Origin: Cristatella mucedo
Taxonomy: Eukaryota; Bryozoa; Phylactolaemata; Cristatellidae
DNA length: 64,000 bases
Reading direction: 5' to 3'
Assembly (NCBI GenBank): GCA_009760855.2
Contig: WPIO01000122.1
Coordinates: 1,019,501 to 1,083,500 of the forward strand
This document shows positions 10,668 through 22,332 of the stretch, piece by piece. Position numbers and translations under genes: made by a program. Below the pieces are notes generated by a model. The model had not been told where the DNA came from. It was given only the letters and a program-made list of their open reading frames with translations, and did not search any database. Positions within the stretch are counted from its first letter, which is position 1; each line of letters starts with the position of its first letter.

Positions 10668-13600
10668 GTTTATGGGTCCAGCGTTCACTGGCGTCGTTGG
10701 TCTGGAGAAGTTTACGGGTGAAAACTGGCAGCTATGGAGTACTCGGGCGAAATTCTACTTCATCGCCAACGATCTGTGGGGTGTCGTAAACGGCGACGAG
10801 AGACGGCCCGTGGAAGTCACATCCCTTACCGGTAAGAGCTGTAAGAAAGAGGAAGAAGATGATGTTAAGGCACAGCGAGAATTTGACCGGCGCACGGCGA
10901 AGGCTTTGTCTGTGCTCGTCATGGCGGTATCGGATTCGGTGCTCATGAGTTCCGGTATTGGAAAACATGGCAACGGCTTCGGAGGCGTGGCGGAAGCTGG
11001 ATGCCATATACGCTTCCAGAACGCTGATGAGTAGGCTACTCCTACATCAGAAGCTGGCATCTATCCGCATGGCAGAAGGTGACGATGTACAAAATTATGC
11101 AAGCGAGGTTAAATCGATTGCAAATTTGCTTCAAGCCGCAGGAGATACTATTCCGGAGGAACAGATTGTCCTACGCATGCTTAATGGGCTACCGGAGTCT
11201 TGGCAGCCGCTGATAATGGCCCTTGAAGCAAGGGACATGCGCGACTTAACGCTTGAATTTGTCCAGAGCAGGCTGATGCATGAACGTCTGAGGCGGCAAA
11301 ATCGGCCTTCCATTGACGAGAGCATGAGAGGGCTGGCTCTTGTGGCTTCGAATGAAACTTGGAAAGACAGTAAAGCGGCTTCGTCTACCACTCACGGCAA
11401 GTAACAAACTTTTAAGTTTTCCGGTAAGTGCCACTATTGCTTAGTGGTGGGCCACAAGGCCTCACAATGCTACAAGAGGAAACGAGACGAAAATGCCAAA
11501 TCGGAGGCCAATACAGCAGCTACGGACTCCTTCGTTTTCACTGCCGACTCGACTACCTGCCAGCTTTCATCACAGCTGGAATGGCTAATAGACTCTGGAG
11601 CAACGCAGCATATGTGCAACGAGCCCGAGCTCTTTACATACTGCGAGAAAATTGCCCGCAGTGTCGTGGTGGGTGACGGCGAAGTACTTGAAGCGATCGG
11701 CATGGGCACGGTGCGCATTCAGCTGCATGTAGGTACTGCATGGCGGGAAGCCGAACTTCGAGATGTTTTGCTCGTACCCAAACTCGCCAAGAACCTTTTT
11801 TCTTTAAGCCAATGCGTCCTAAGAGGCTATAAGGTCAAGTTTGACGGTGATAATGTGTCTTTCACCAGCCCTGGGTCAACGGACGTGGCTGCTGCAGGCG
11901 TAAGACAGGGGGAGACTTTTCTACCTGCTATGTACCTCTATGAGACAGCAAACTGTATCGGCTGCTCACGCATGCAAATCAGATGAATCTTTTCAACTTT
12001 GGCACCAGCGGTACGGCCATATCTCAGGTGGGAGCCTGGACATGCTTAAAACCAAAGGCATGGTTGCCGGTCTTGACTTCGAGTCTAACCACACGGACCT
12101 CAACTTCTGCCAAGCCTGCGCGGAAGGAAAGCAGCATGTCAACCCCATCCCAAAGGTGAGAAGCAGTGCCAAAGAGTCTGAATTACTTGCTCTCGTACAC
12201 ACCGACGTTTCAGGTCCTATGAAGACAGCTTCAACGAACGGCTATCGTTTCTTTGTGACATTTATTGATGATGCCTCGCGTTATGCAAAGGTATACTTCA
12301 TGCGTCACAAGGATGAAGTGACTGCAATTTTCAAGGAATACAGAGCTGCAGTTGAAAATTTTTGCGGTCAATCTATTAAAGAAGCTTCGATCGGACAATG
12401 GCGGTGAGTACATGTCTCATGAGATGCTCGCCCTAATGAAAGAGGCTGGTATTGCTCACCAACGGACCGCACCCTATACACCACAGCAGAATGGCGTGGC
12501 TGAGCGCAGCAACAGAACAATCACTGAGATGGCAAGGTCAATGCTATATCATGCTCAGTTACCCCTGAAGTTCTGGCCTGACGCAGTTGCAACTGCTGTG
12601 TACATCAAGAATCATAGCACTCACAAGGCGATACCCGGTAAGACACCCGAGGAGGCTTGGAGTGGTGCAAAGCCTGACGTGTCTCATTTCCGTGTCTTTG
12701 GCTGCTGTGCATATGCACTGATCCCAGCACACTTACGGTCTAAACTTGACTCAAAGTCAAGACGTTGTATTTTTCTTGGCTATAATCATGATTCTGGATC
12801 TAAGAGCTATCGTTTGTACGACCCTGAAACACAGCGAATGCTAAGTAGTCGTGACGTTCTGTTTGACGAAGTTTTTACAGTGCCAGGGGAGGATACTGTG
12901 CAGCACCTCGAACAAGCAGCTCCGATCGAGTCTGTGCAACAACCCCAAGCTTCGACTGACAATGAACCTACGCTACAACACGCTCCCGCCGAGTTAGATG
13001 ATGCACCTCTTCGACGGTCAACTCGTGCTAGACGGCCTGCCAGACTGTATGACGATGAATACGGGTCAGTGGCTGAGGCGCTGATCGCTTGCAGCGATGA
13101 GCCCACGACCCTGCACGATGCACTGAGCAGCACAGAAGCACATCTGTGGACGGCTGCTATTGATGACGAACTTGCTTCCCTACGTGAGAATGGTGTCTAT
13201 GAGGTCACCCAACTACCTAAGGGCAGGCAAGCCATAGGATGCAAATTTGTCTTCAAAGTGAAGCGAAACGCAGACGGGTCAGTAAACTGTCATAAAGCTC
13301 GTTTGGTTGCAAAGGGCTATTCTCAGGTAGACGGTATTGACTTCACAGAGACATTTGCACCAGTCGTGAAGTTCAACTCTCTAAGAACCGTCTTATCAAT
13401 TGCTGCTATGATGGACCTAGAGATCCATCAAATGGACGTCAAGACGGCCTTTCTCCATGGTGAACTTGAGGAAGAGATATACCTTGACCTACCAGAGGTT
13501 ATACATCAGAGAGATCTAGGAGAAGCCCACTGGATCCTCGGCATCCAGATAACCAGAGACAGAGGCTGCAAAATTATAACTCTCAATCAGACTCGCTACA

Positions 13601-13733
13601 TTATGGATATACTCCAACGCTACGGTATGGATACATGTCTGAGGAAAACATAGCAGATTTCCTGACGAAACCTCTTGGGAAACATAAACATGCGATTTGT
13701 GCGACTGCTGTTGGACTTCGCCCAACTGCATGA
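10639..13733 (+). pseudogene. Defective copia gag-pol
   Basis: Domains in order: Gag (10,639-11,400), zinc knuckle C-X2-C-X4-H-X4-C (about 11,427-11,470), aspartic protease DSG (about 11,590), GAG-pre-integrase (LWHQRYGH..CQAC, 11,998-12,125), integrase core with D (HTDVSG), D (RSDNGGEY) and E (VAERSNR), then the RT start (KARLVAKGYSQ..MDVKTAFLHG). Damage: frameshifts near 10,957, 11,940-11,985 and 12,375, an in-frame TAA at 11,402, a deletion at about 13,497 that removes the RT core including the YVDD site, and a second deletion near 13,630 that removes RNase H, leaving only the C-terminal NIADFLTKPL. Known copia pol proteins make integrase and reverse transcriptase; this copy can make neither. 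Start could be 10,639 (in the LTR) or Met 10,672. Confidence 0.92.
10668..10682 (+). promoter_or_regulatory. Primer binding site for a half initiator-tRNA-Met
   Basis: The 15 bases right after the LTR (GTTTATGGGTCCAGC) agree at 13 positions with the complement of the anticodon stem-loop of eukaryotic initiator tRNA-Met, and one of the two differences can pair as G-U. Drosophila copia primes from this internal tRNA region rather than the tRNA 3' end, so this site suggests the same half-tRNA priming. Confidence 0.7.
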
Positions 13734-13752
13734 CTGGCCGTGGCTGCTCAGC

Positions 13753-13761
13753 GAGGGGAGG
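13753..13761 (+). promoter_or_regulatory. Polypurine tract of the copia element
   Basis: GAGGGGAGG immediately before the 3' LTR, the expected plus-strand primer for reverse transcription. Confidence 0.85.
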
Positions 13762-14160
13762 TGTTGGCTGAATCCGCTTCACAGCCATTGTGCCGGACGA
13801 TATAACCTTGACCTGCAGTGCATCACTGACTGAGTCAGAAGACCGGCTATTCCTGGAGCTGCAGACTACAGCTGATTGGCTGTACCTAGGCCAATAGACC
13901 CCTGCCAAGGCCACCCCAGCTACAGCTGATCAGGACTGATCGGAGCATGATCGAGAAGAAAAGCCAGATTAATATGCGTGATGGCTTGCTCAGCCAATAG
14001 TATTCACTCGGGACTAGTATATATTGGACCCACTTGTTGTTTGTTCTTTGTCCGTATTTGAATACGGTCCACGTTCTGTTTGTCGGCTGCGTTAATAAAT
14101 CATAGTAATTTTCTCGACCATTGACTGGTGAATGGCTTCACGGCAGCACTGCGTCTCACA
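13762..14160 (+). repeat. 3' LTR of the copia element (399 bp)
   Basis: Same 399 bases as 10,269-10,667 by inspection, from TGTTGGC to CTCACA, followed by the TGCTG target repeat and then the remainder of the interrupted LINE tail (14,166-14,200). Element length is 3,892 bp, against about 5 kb for intact copia elements, in line with the two internal deletions. Confidence 0.95.
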
Positions 14161-14200
14161 TGCTGTATCAAGTTTATTTTTATTTTTGTTATTACTGTTA
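14161..14200 (+). mobile_element. TSD and displaced end of the interrupted LINE tail
   Basis: TGCTG repeats the left target site; tatcaagttta plus T-rich sequence completes the LINE tail begun before 10,268 (consensus gggtgctttatcaag). Confidence 0.85.
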
Positions 14201-14395
14201 TGTAGCAGAAAGTAGACACACTTGCCTGTGGAGCTGAGGTGGTCGTTTAACGAATGGTCGCTTTGAAACTTGACACCTAGATTTCGTGCAGATTCATCAT
14301 GAGACATGCTGGCAGAGCCAATTTTGAGCATCAGCCTTTCCAATTTCTGAATCTCACTTAGTTTGCCCATAACTTGTAGGAAAGAGATCACTTAG
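14200..14395 (-). mobile_element. LINE fragment (main family)
   Basis: The minus strand matches the RT segment with LNDHLSST and the SASMSHDESARNLGVKFQSD stretch. It stops abruptly at 14,395; no tail. Confidence 0.7.
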
Positions 14396-14765
14396 GGGAC
14401 TTTATCAAGTGTGTTATCATAATTTTTATTTAACGTATAGGCTTAACGTGGGGAAGACATATCTGCAACAAACTTTTTGACGACTGTAAATAAAGGAAGA
14501 TAGAATTACAGCTGATTTTACGATAAGTAAAATACTGACTATGCACCCTGAAAGTATCCAGCAACGAATTGTGTACATCACTGATTCTCTTCATATACAC
14601 AAACATTACATTTTGTTAAATGCCAAATACTCCATATTTCAGTAAATACATAAAAAGGAATGTATCATGTATATTGTTAGCTTCAAAATGCACGACTCAG
14701 ATGTGCCATAGAGTCAGCACCAAGATTCACCCACTCCCGTAAGAGTTAATTGAGCATTCACTTAC

Positions 14766-14996
14766 CTTGATATAGGAATCCATAAATGTAAACTTCACAT
14801 AACGTCAAAATGTTGTCTTTCGCAGAATCAAGGTAAATTGCAACCTTTTTACCGATGGCTACATGTGTACAGGAATAGCTGCTGACAATTGTAGTGGGTG
14901 TGCCTGCTGAGTAGGTGCAAGTACTCCAGGTATTAGGATTCGGATCATCTTCTGTATCGTTAGTGTAAAGTATAGAGAAGTTCGATAAACGGTATT
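14766..14996 (-). CDS. Exon 4: second half of the FTP domain
   Basis: Also 231 bases and 77 codons, phase 1-1, with acceptor TTTGTAG before 14,996 and donor GTAAG after 14,766. It begins with YRLSNFSILY and ends with ILTLCEVYIYG, the closing strands expected of an FTP/F5-8C fold. Cysteines occur in WSTC and SYSCTH. The canonical RxW-type sugar-binding arginines of fucolectins are not obvious, so fucose binding should not be assumed. The intron to exon 3 is about 6 kb and holds LINE copies and a hAT fragment. Confidence 0.75.
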
Positions 14997-15079
14997 CTAC
15001 AAAAAAAGCATTTCTGCACTATAGTCTAAAACAATAATGTATCGATGGCAGGACATACTAAAAGTTATGGCAAAGGTAG

Positions 15080-15335
15080 CAATGCAGATTTGGTGGGTCC
15101 CTGCAATACCTCCTCTATGCACTTATGAGACCTGAGACTGTGCATGTTGACACTGACCACACTTGCATGCTGACCCTGTGCATGTCACTCGTAACCATGT
15201 TATTCATGCTGTTTATCAAGCATGATTCCACTCACCATTTGACCGTGCTTCCTTTGCAGTAAATGCAAAGTGCCTAGAAAGAGACCGAGTTCTCTGGGAA
15301 TACTTCATTAAGCATATTATTATTATTGTTGTTAT
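15080..15335 (+). mobile_element. LINE 3' UTR and tail
   Basis: Starts at gtgggtccctgc and contains the repeated gcatgctgac/actgaccac words of the LINE 3' UTR, then the diverged stem-loop and (TTA)n at 15,316-15,335. Confidence 0.75.
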
Positions 15336-15339
15336 GAGA

Positions 15340-16720
15340 TATGGATGATCATCAAAAGAGTTCTTACGAATTATTACCCTTTTCCAAATTAATTAAAAAG
15401 TTTACTCATCCTTGGCTAACAAGCCGAATCAGTGATTGTGCACCTTATGGTTTTGGTAATGACGAATCAATATAACACAAGGCTTGGTATCATACAGCCA
15501 GCTCGTCTTGCTCCAGCCATTTAGCTGTGCATCTAATCAAGTTCTTCCATCAAGATTATAGACTCGCGTGACATCCTCTGACTTGACAATCTTAAACAAG
15601 AAGCTGAGAATGAGAAATCAATGTCCCTTGCTTTCTTTGTTGTCCGAGCGATATTTTTTCCTTTCGCTTGGGGGATAGAATTGGGCATAGTACACCAGGT
15701 CAAATGATATAATTTGCTTTCGACATATATAAAGCCCTGAGAAAGATTCATATATATTATACCACACATGGTTTCTTTTAGCATTTATATCAAGCTTCGA
15801 GTACAATGGTATAAAAATACATTTGAGAAGGCTAGCCAAAATAATGACCTGCCCAATTTTCCCTATTGAACAGAGAAGTGGCTGAAGTTAGCAGCTGGCA
15901 AAGGCACATCATGTAGTGTGATTTCAGGGTTCCTGCTTATTCTCAGGTGGCTAAGCTACCTTGCTAATGTAACAAGCAGGACGAATCAGTTAAGAATTAT
16001 CAACGAAGGTGACAACTAACTAAATAAGCTAGGAAGATTGATTTAGCTGAGCTTTTGCAAAGGTAAATTTAAAGTTCGGCTTAACCAGATATACGAAAAG
16101 TAAGCAACATAACCACCCCATGCTGGATGAGTAAGTGAGCAACTCATAAGAGAGCTATTGCACGGAACCGAGGACGTATCTCTTGAGCAACGTGTAAACA
16201 AGTGTTAAAAATGCAGGACTTTAGGCTTAATAGACTACGACCAAAGGAATTTTGCAGGTGGCCGGACACCAATCTGCAATGCTTGCTAGTTTCCTCCACT
16301 GCTCGTAGAATGAAGTAACTGCAGCAACTAATATACTACTTTTTAAATACCAGGTATAAAAGTACACCATGTCACGTATGGGAGGGTCTTTAAGTCAAAG
16401 CTGTATATGGGTGGTAAGAATGAGAGGGTGGGTTGAAGAGGCTACTAACCCATCATTCTCAAGCCACCGGTATTCAAAACAGATAACGTATTTAAACCTA
16501 GAGAGCCCGAAAGCGAGTGATATATAAATGTGAGCCTTCAAACAAAGTCACCTTGACCTTGATCAGGTAAGGACCTTGACCATTGGGCAAAACCAGCTTG
16601 GAACTAAGAGCATCAAAGCCATTAACAGAATCTATTTTGGCAATGCATTAGTACATATAAATATGCACTAGCTAAAGCAACATGCAGACAGCACAGATGC
16701 CACAAACATAGCAGCATTAA
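15340..16720. other. No gene recognised
   Basis: AT-rich intronic sequence of the minus-strand gene. Short open frames at 15,533-15,839 have no family features. A very weak SINE-A-like stretch (minus) may lie at 16,500-16,610. Confidence 0.4.
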
Positions 16721-16729
16721 TGATGACCA

Positions 16730-17035
16730 TACGTCTGTAAAGCACCCTGAAAGAACAATCTCTTTCTAGGCGCTTTACTTACGCTACAAAGGAAGCATGG
16801 TCAAATGATTAGTGGTAGCATGCTTAATGAAAACAAGCATAATATGGTTAGACGTGACATACACAGGATCAGCATGCATATTTGGTTAGTACCAGCCAGC
16901 CCAGTGTCGGCATGCATAAGTAAAAAAAAAAGGAGGAATCACATGGGTACACTAAAGGCCACGATAAATCTGTGTTGTTAGCATCGCTTTAAATGGCCTC
17001 AACTCAGAGGATGCCGTATCGCCAGAAGTGATTTC
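16730..17035 (-). mobile_element. LINE 3' end copy
   Basis: Stem-loop tail at 16,738-16,780 (minus), then the 3' UTR (gttagtggtagcatgctta...) up to the C-terminal codons. The (TTA)n is eroded. Confidence 0.7.
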
Positions 17036-17049
17036 CAGGCTTAATGAGC

Positions 17050-17610
17050 ATGATAATAATAATAATGACAATAATGCATTTGATAAAGCACCTTCAGAAA
17101 ACTCAATCTCTTTCTGGGCACTTTGCATTTGCTGAGAAGGAAGCAGGAACGCATGATTAGTGGTATGATGCTCGATAAACAACAGGAATAACATGACTAG
17201 GGATGACATGCAGAAGGTCGGCATGCAATGCAAAATAAAGGCAAGGTCTCCAAAGGATATGAGAATGGTAGGAGGGGTAGATTAAGGATTAGATTAAAAA
17301 GGTAGGGTGCAATGTTAACCCTGGTGATGAATAAATATGATAAGTAGGCTGGAGCAAAAGACTGGAGGGGCCTAAAAGTGAATGGCAGAACCTTGAAGTC
17401 TATGGCTTCTAGACTGGGAGCTAGTAGTGGTCAACACGAAAAGGTGTGTGATGCTGCAACTGCAACCCTCACCAGACAAGCCCATCTGCAAAGTTCTTCA
17501 CCAACAGTAGGTGCCTGATTTCACAAGCCGGTAGGCTAGCGAGAAGTGAGCTACAGAAGTCAAGACCGGATGCAGAGGCATAGTGAGACCTTTCGGTGCC
17601 CAGGAGCAAA
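17050..17610 (-). mobile_element. LINE copy, degraded
   Basis: (ATT)n at 17,051-17,075, stem-loop, 3' UTR, and degraded RT C-terminus up to the DFCSSLLASLPACEI-like stretch near 17,560. Confidence 0.7.
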
Positions 17611-17759
17611 GCTACAAATGTGACATCCCCTAATCTTGTCAGAAATTGCTGCAAAATAGCTCCACAAAAGAAGACATGCAGACAGCACATGCTAGCAGGT
17701 ATATCAATTCCAGAAAGTCTAATTAACTGTAGTACGGGTACAAGGTGGCTGTCACGGCT

Positions 17760-18060
17760 TTACGGTGTGTGAACTCTTGGCCTTGAACTTGGTAAATGAT
17801 GTATTACAGTTTGAAAGTCAATATTCTCCAGGATTTCTTTCTCTATGCTTAAAAAGACTAGATCGGAGAGTTGATCTAGCTCATTCGATGCTCTCAGATG
17901 AGACAGGATTATCGCCAGCTTGCTAAAGGAACGTCTACAACTGGCAACTGATTCAGCTATAGTGAGAAGAACTTGCAAGGTGACGCTCAAATTAGGAAGC
18001 CTATCTTCTCCACTACCGACAATGAAGGATAGGAGTTCCAGCGATGTCCCAGTGCCGATT
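17760..18060 (-). pseudogene. hAT transposase C-terminal dimerisation domain fragment
   Basis: The minus-strand frame carries the conserved hAT C-terminal pattern: LPNLSVTLQVLLTI, then SVASCRRSFSKLAII (family pattern A.ERSFSKLK.IK), LRASNELDQLSDLVFLSIE and a final acidic/hydrophobic helix. The invariant Glu-Arg before SFSKL is changed and no catalytic domain is present. hAT proteins cut and paste DNA; this is a relic in an intron of the secreted-protein gene. The open frame upstream to 18,245 is less clearly related. It could also descend from a domesticated ZMYM-like gene, but isolation favours a transposon relic. Confidence 0.7.
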
Positions 18061-18589
18061 CGCAGAGTAAATGTCAACGATAAAAACGGTGCTTGATATT
18101 CTACACTGAGCACCAGTAACAAAACCGTATTAGTAAAAGTACAACAATAGCCTATATTTAAAGCTGATACACACAGGTGACTCACAGCCAACTCACTAAC
18201 AGGTGTACAGCAGCTCAAGTTCAGTGCTAGACCGCCAACCGGCACACCCTTATTTCAGGAGAGTAACTGTGGTCAGGCGCAAGCCTTATCTAGTAGCCAG
18301 GTTATCCTTCACACACTAATCACTGTCGCACATAGTTTTTCAAAATGAAGCCCCTGTGCCTCGGCCGAATTCGGCTTTCTCATAAGCGTTCCAATTCAGC
18401 TGCAAACTTGTTAGTTATTAATTGAGGCTCAGCTATCAAGTTCATAGTTCATAATCTCAGGGCAGGCCACTTACAACAAATGGACCGAATGAGTTCGGCA
18501 TATGACAGGCTGGCACTGCCAGCTAAGCGTTGCTTGCATAATCAACAGTGCTACATGTCATGTCTGTCTGTTAATACTGTCTGCGCATA

Positions 18590-19935
18590 TAAAATCGATC
18601 AACAACTTCTTCCAGAGCACCTCTCATCTCACCTGGGCATCACTGGCACTGCTCTGCAATGGTTCAGGTCCTATCTCAGTGGGAGACTCCAGAGTATTGA
18701 CTTGAATGAACAAAGGTCGTCCGAGGTACCTCTGAAATATGAGGTACCACAGGGCTCCATGCTAGGTCCGGTTCTTTTTACGGTTTATACTCTGCCTCTT
18801 GCTGATGTGATTGCCAAGCACAATCTAGGCTTTCACTTCTATGCGGATGACACTCAGTTGTACCTTTGCTTAGATCCCTCCAAGCCTCCGAGCACCTCAA
18901 ATTCTCTAAACTCACTTGCTGAATGTATTGATAACATCCGTACATGGACGACAGCAAATTTTCTAAAACTAAACGGTGATAAAACTAACTTACTAGTTTT
19001 AGGCAAACCCAGTGCGATTCACAAATTGGAAAGGCTGACGCTAAAAATGAGCTCTGCTAGTATATCTCCTGTTTAATCAGCTCGAAATCTAGGTATCTAA
19101 TTCCAAAACAACCTCTCGTTAGACGACCACATCAGCTCCACAGTCAAATCTGCTCATATTCAGCTTCGTAACCGCAAAAATTCGGGGTTGTTTAGATGAG
19201 GATACCACGTCCAAGTTGGTCCATGCATTCGTGACATCCCGTCTGGACTTCTGCAACTCACTGCTTACTGGCCTACCGGCATGTGCGATCAGGCGATTGC
19301 AGCTGGTGCAAAACTCTGCAGCTAGGCACGTCTGTCATGAGCTTTGCAGTTGCCACGTTACACCACTTCTCGCCGAACTGCACTGGCTACCAGTCAAGCA
19401 ACAGATTGACTTCAAGGTTTATTCGCTCACTTCTAGGTCACTTCATTCTTTGGCTCCAGCCTATCTCTCAGATATACTCCCCCACCAGGCCAAGCATGGT
19501 TCCACCTGCTTTTTCGGAATCCAATAGTCTACAAATACCTCGTACAAACCACAAATCCTTTGGAGACCGTGCATTTAGTTCGTTTGCTCCCAAAGCTTGG
19601 AACTCCCTACCGACCTGCATCAGAACATCCCCTGACTTGACCACATTTAAAAAGAACTTAAAACACCTATTTAGGACAGCATTTAGTGGGTCCCTGTGAT
19701 TAGTCCTTCATGTGCTTATGCCTGCTGACACTGAGCATGCTGCCACAAACCCTATGTGCATGCTGACCCTGTGCATGTCACCCATAACCATGTTATTCAT
19801 TTTGTTTCTTTATCAAACATGATATTACTCCCCAATCAATTGCATTTCCCATTGCAGCAAATATAAAGCACCTAGAAAGAGATTGGGTTCTCTGACGGTG
19901 CTTTATCAAGAGCATTGTTATTATTATTATTACAG
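18590..19935 (+). mobile_element. LINE copy (main family), RT half
   Basis: The open frame ending 19,076 includes the PQGSMLGPVLF motif, FHFYADDTQLYL (catalytic Asp-Asp at about 18,846) and the following helix. A stop and frameshifts follow, then the C-terminal part, 3' UTR, stem-loop (19,860-19,905) and (TTA)n. 5'-truncated within the RT fingers. Confidence 0.88.
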
Positions 19936-20370
19936 ATATGGCATGCTGGCTCGCCCTTGACATGGCCTTGCAGGCTCCGTTCGCCCCTAACAGGACACAG
20001 TAATCTGAAGCGGGTAGGATAGGGCTAGCTGACAAAAAGGACAGTTGGAAAGAGGACGGAGGGATGACAGGTGGTGTGCTTGTTTCACTTTGAGTGCCAG
20101 GTGAAGGCAAGATGTTTGTAGCCCCATCGGTGTATCCATGAGGTCGTGTGGGTGCCGCCCGAGCTTCAAGCTACAGTTTGGCCTAATTCTGTCAACAGGG
20201 TAAACTAGCTCACTTAGCAACATTCAATGCCATTGAAACAAGGAGTTGCTTGAAATCATTATTGCTTTACTCGTGATTTTCTTTTAAGAATATTCGCAAT
20301 CCATTTTGCTTTTGGCGTCCGATAAGCCTTGTTGCCTAAGGAAATCAGTTCCCCTCTACTACACCTCGGA
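19936..20370. other. No gene recognised
   Basis: Moderately GC-rich, without a clear frame or repeat match inside the window. Confidence 0.3.
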
Positions 20371-20374
20371 CTAG

Positions 20375-20830
20375 ATTCCAAAAATGCAAAGGCCAATTTA
20401 GACATAGTATCCCTGTCTAAGAAAGCATAAATTTTAGCAACTTCGTGTAGCTGAAAGTAGGCAGAATTGACTGCGGAGCTGACGTGGTCGGCAAAGGAAA
20501 GGTCACGTTGGAACGGGACACCTAGATTTCATGCAGATACACCAAGAGATAAGCAGGAAGTGTCAATTTTAAGCATTGTTTACCAATTTTTAAATCACAC
20601 TTGCTTAGCTCATAGCTATTAGATTGGATTTATCATCATTCTATTAAAGAAAGTTTGTTGCCAAACATGTATGGATGCCAGCAATACATGCAGTAAAAGA
20701 AGCATTCAACAAGATGAAACTCTAATGCCCAGTGATGAGTAATAATATAGACCCTTCTTTGACGCTTAGGTAAAAAAGTACAATGGATGTTGGCAGTAAT
20801 TACTTTTAAAATCCTCATTAGCTCGTCGGT
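20375..20830 (-). mobile_element. Old LINE fragment
   Basis: The minus strand matches the RT segment around SDHVSSAVNSAYFQL and the LNDDKTNLL region with many changes; a short insertion or rearrangement follows 20,640. Confidence 0.55.
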
Positions 20831-20950
20831 GAACTAGGTCCAAGGATATACTATATAGAATGAACAGCTTGAGTATATTCAAGTATTAGGCTCAGAGTGG
20901 TTAAAAAAAGGTCCAATGCTTGCATAAAAGCTCTGTCTGCTTGCACTCAC

Positions 20951-21181
20951 CAAAGTCTCCTGGTCTGTTCACTATAGTGATATTCATAATTTGATACACT
21001 GCTGTTGCATTGGACAGGATGACATACCACCAGGCATTATTTGACTGCTGTGCTGCAGTATGGCTGCAATAAACATCATAACCAGTTCTAGCAGTATCCA
21101 GTATACCGTCCACAGCCAAACCGGGTTGGTTAATTTTGTACAATGATGACTGCATTGCACTCTTTCCTAGGGCCTGGTTCC
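20951..21181 (-). CDS. Exon 3: first half of an FTP (fucolectin) domain
   Basis: A 231-base, 77-codon exon, phase 1-1, with acceptor TTTTTTCAG before 21,181 and donor GTGAGT after 20,951. The product shows the opening pattern of the fucolectin/tachylectin-4/pentraxin-1 (FTP) fold: NQALGKSAMQSS at the start, then AVDG, CSHT and WWYVIL, with VNRPGDF at the end. Known FTP domains bind fucose through a His and two Arg in the second half and hold one calcium ion. F5/8C domains share the fold, but the short NxALGK..QSS and WW patterns favour FTP. No frameshift or stop. Confidence 0.8.
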
Positions 21182-21384
21182 CTGAAAAAAGAAAAGTAAA
21201 AGACTACATAATAAATATCACACTGGGGTACTCTGTAGTCCATCTCAAAGTCTTCACTCCCTGAAAAAAATCAACTGAGATAGCTTACTAAAAATTATGA
21301 GTCCGAGATAGATCAAGTAAATACAGCCCTAATCCCTGGGGTAATACGTTTTTAATAGCTGCCTCAAAAGCCACGGCAGTTGGA

Positions 21385-21650
21385 CCAAAGTGGAGACCCT
21401 GCCTTTAGTTCGTATGCTCCCAAAGTATTGAGCTCACATCTAATTTGCATCATGAAATCCACAGACTTGATAATATTATTAAGAAACTAAAACGCACTAA
21501 TTTATCCTTGCATTTAGTGATTATTGTGGGAAATTGGGCGTCTACCATGAACCATTAGATCGTGCTTCTTTTGCAGCAAATGCAAAGTACCTAAAAAGAC
21601 ACTGAGCCCTCTAAAGAAGCTATATCAAATGTATCATTATTATTATTAGT
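21385..21650 (+). mobile_element. LINE 3' end, degraded
   Basis: Contains ggagaccctgcctttagttcgtatgctccc (C-terminal RT), 3' UTR remnants, the stem-loop tail and (ATT)n at 21,636-21,650. Confidence 0.7.
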
Positions 21651-22330
21651 ACAGCCGTAAATTGTACAGCAAGCTGCCTTAAAAGCGTAGGCATTTAAAG
21701 CTAACTTCAAAAACAATTGAGGAGAAATTACAGAACGCAGAAAAAGATAAATTTTCATAATATTTTCATTCTGGATTCGAGAGACTCCAGTCAGCTTAAA
21801 CTGCACTCCTCAGTGTCACCGACGCCATCGTAAGTAGTGACAATATCGATAACACCACTGTCCTTTTCCTCCTAATCAATCAGTATCGTTCACAGATACT
21901 AATCGCAACATCATACTTGAACGATTAAGAATGGCGATAAGTCTTGCAGACAAAACGTCAGCCAAGTTCTGACTGGACGTTTCTGACAGTTTTCAATCCG
22001 TGTTGTTTTGTGGTCAAGAAGTCTGAGAATACATAAGAAGCCTGAGAAGTCCAGGAAGGTGAAAGCAACTTGAAATCGGTACGTAGCTTGATAAAGAGCT
22101 GGTGTATGACATAGAGTAGAAGGCATCACTTAGCGAGTCTATTAGATAAAAGCCTAGCTCTACATTTTGCAACGATACTAAGAATCGTATTGCACTGGCT
22201 GCAAAACCTAAAAGAATTGAGTCATGGAAGTATGGATAAAATGTGCTAATTCTACCTACTACCTTAGCTTTTATATCCTTAAATTACGCAAGCCTAAACT
22301 TTCACAAATTTGCAAAGCTAAAAATGACTA
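21650..22330. other. No gene recognised
   Basis: AT-rich; no domain or repeat recognised. Confidence 0.3.
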
Positions 22331-22332
22331 GA

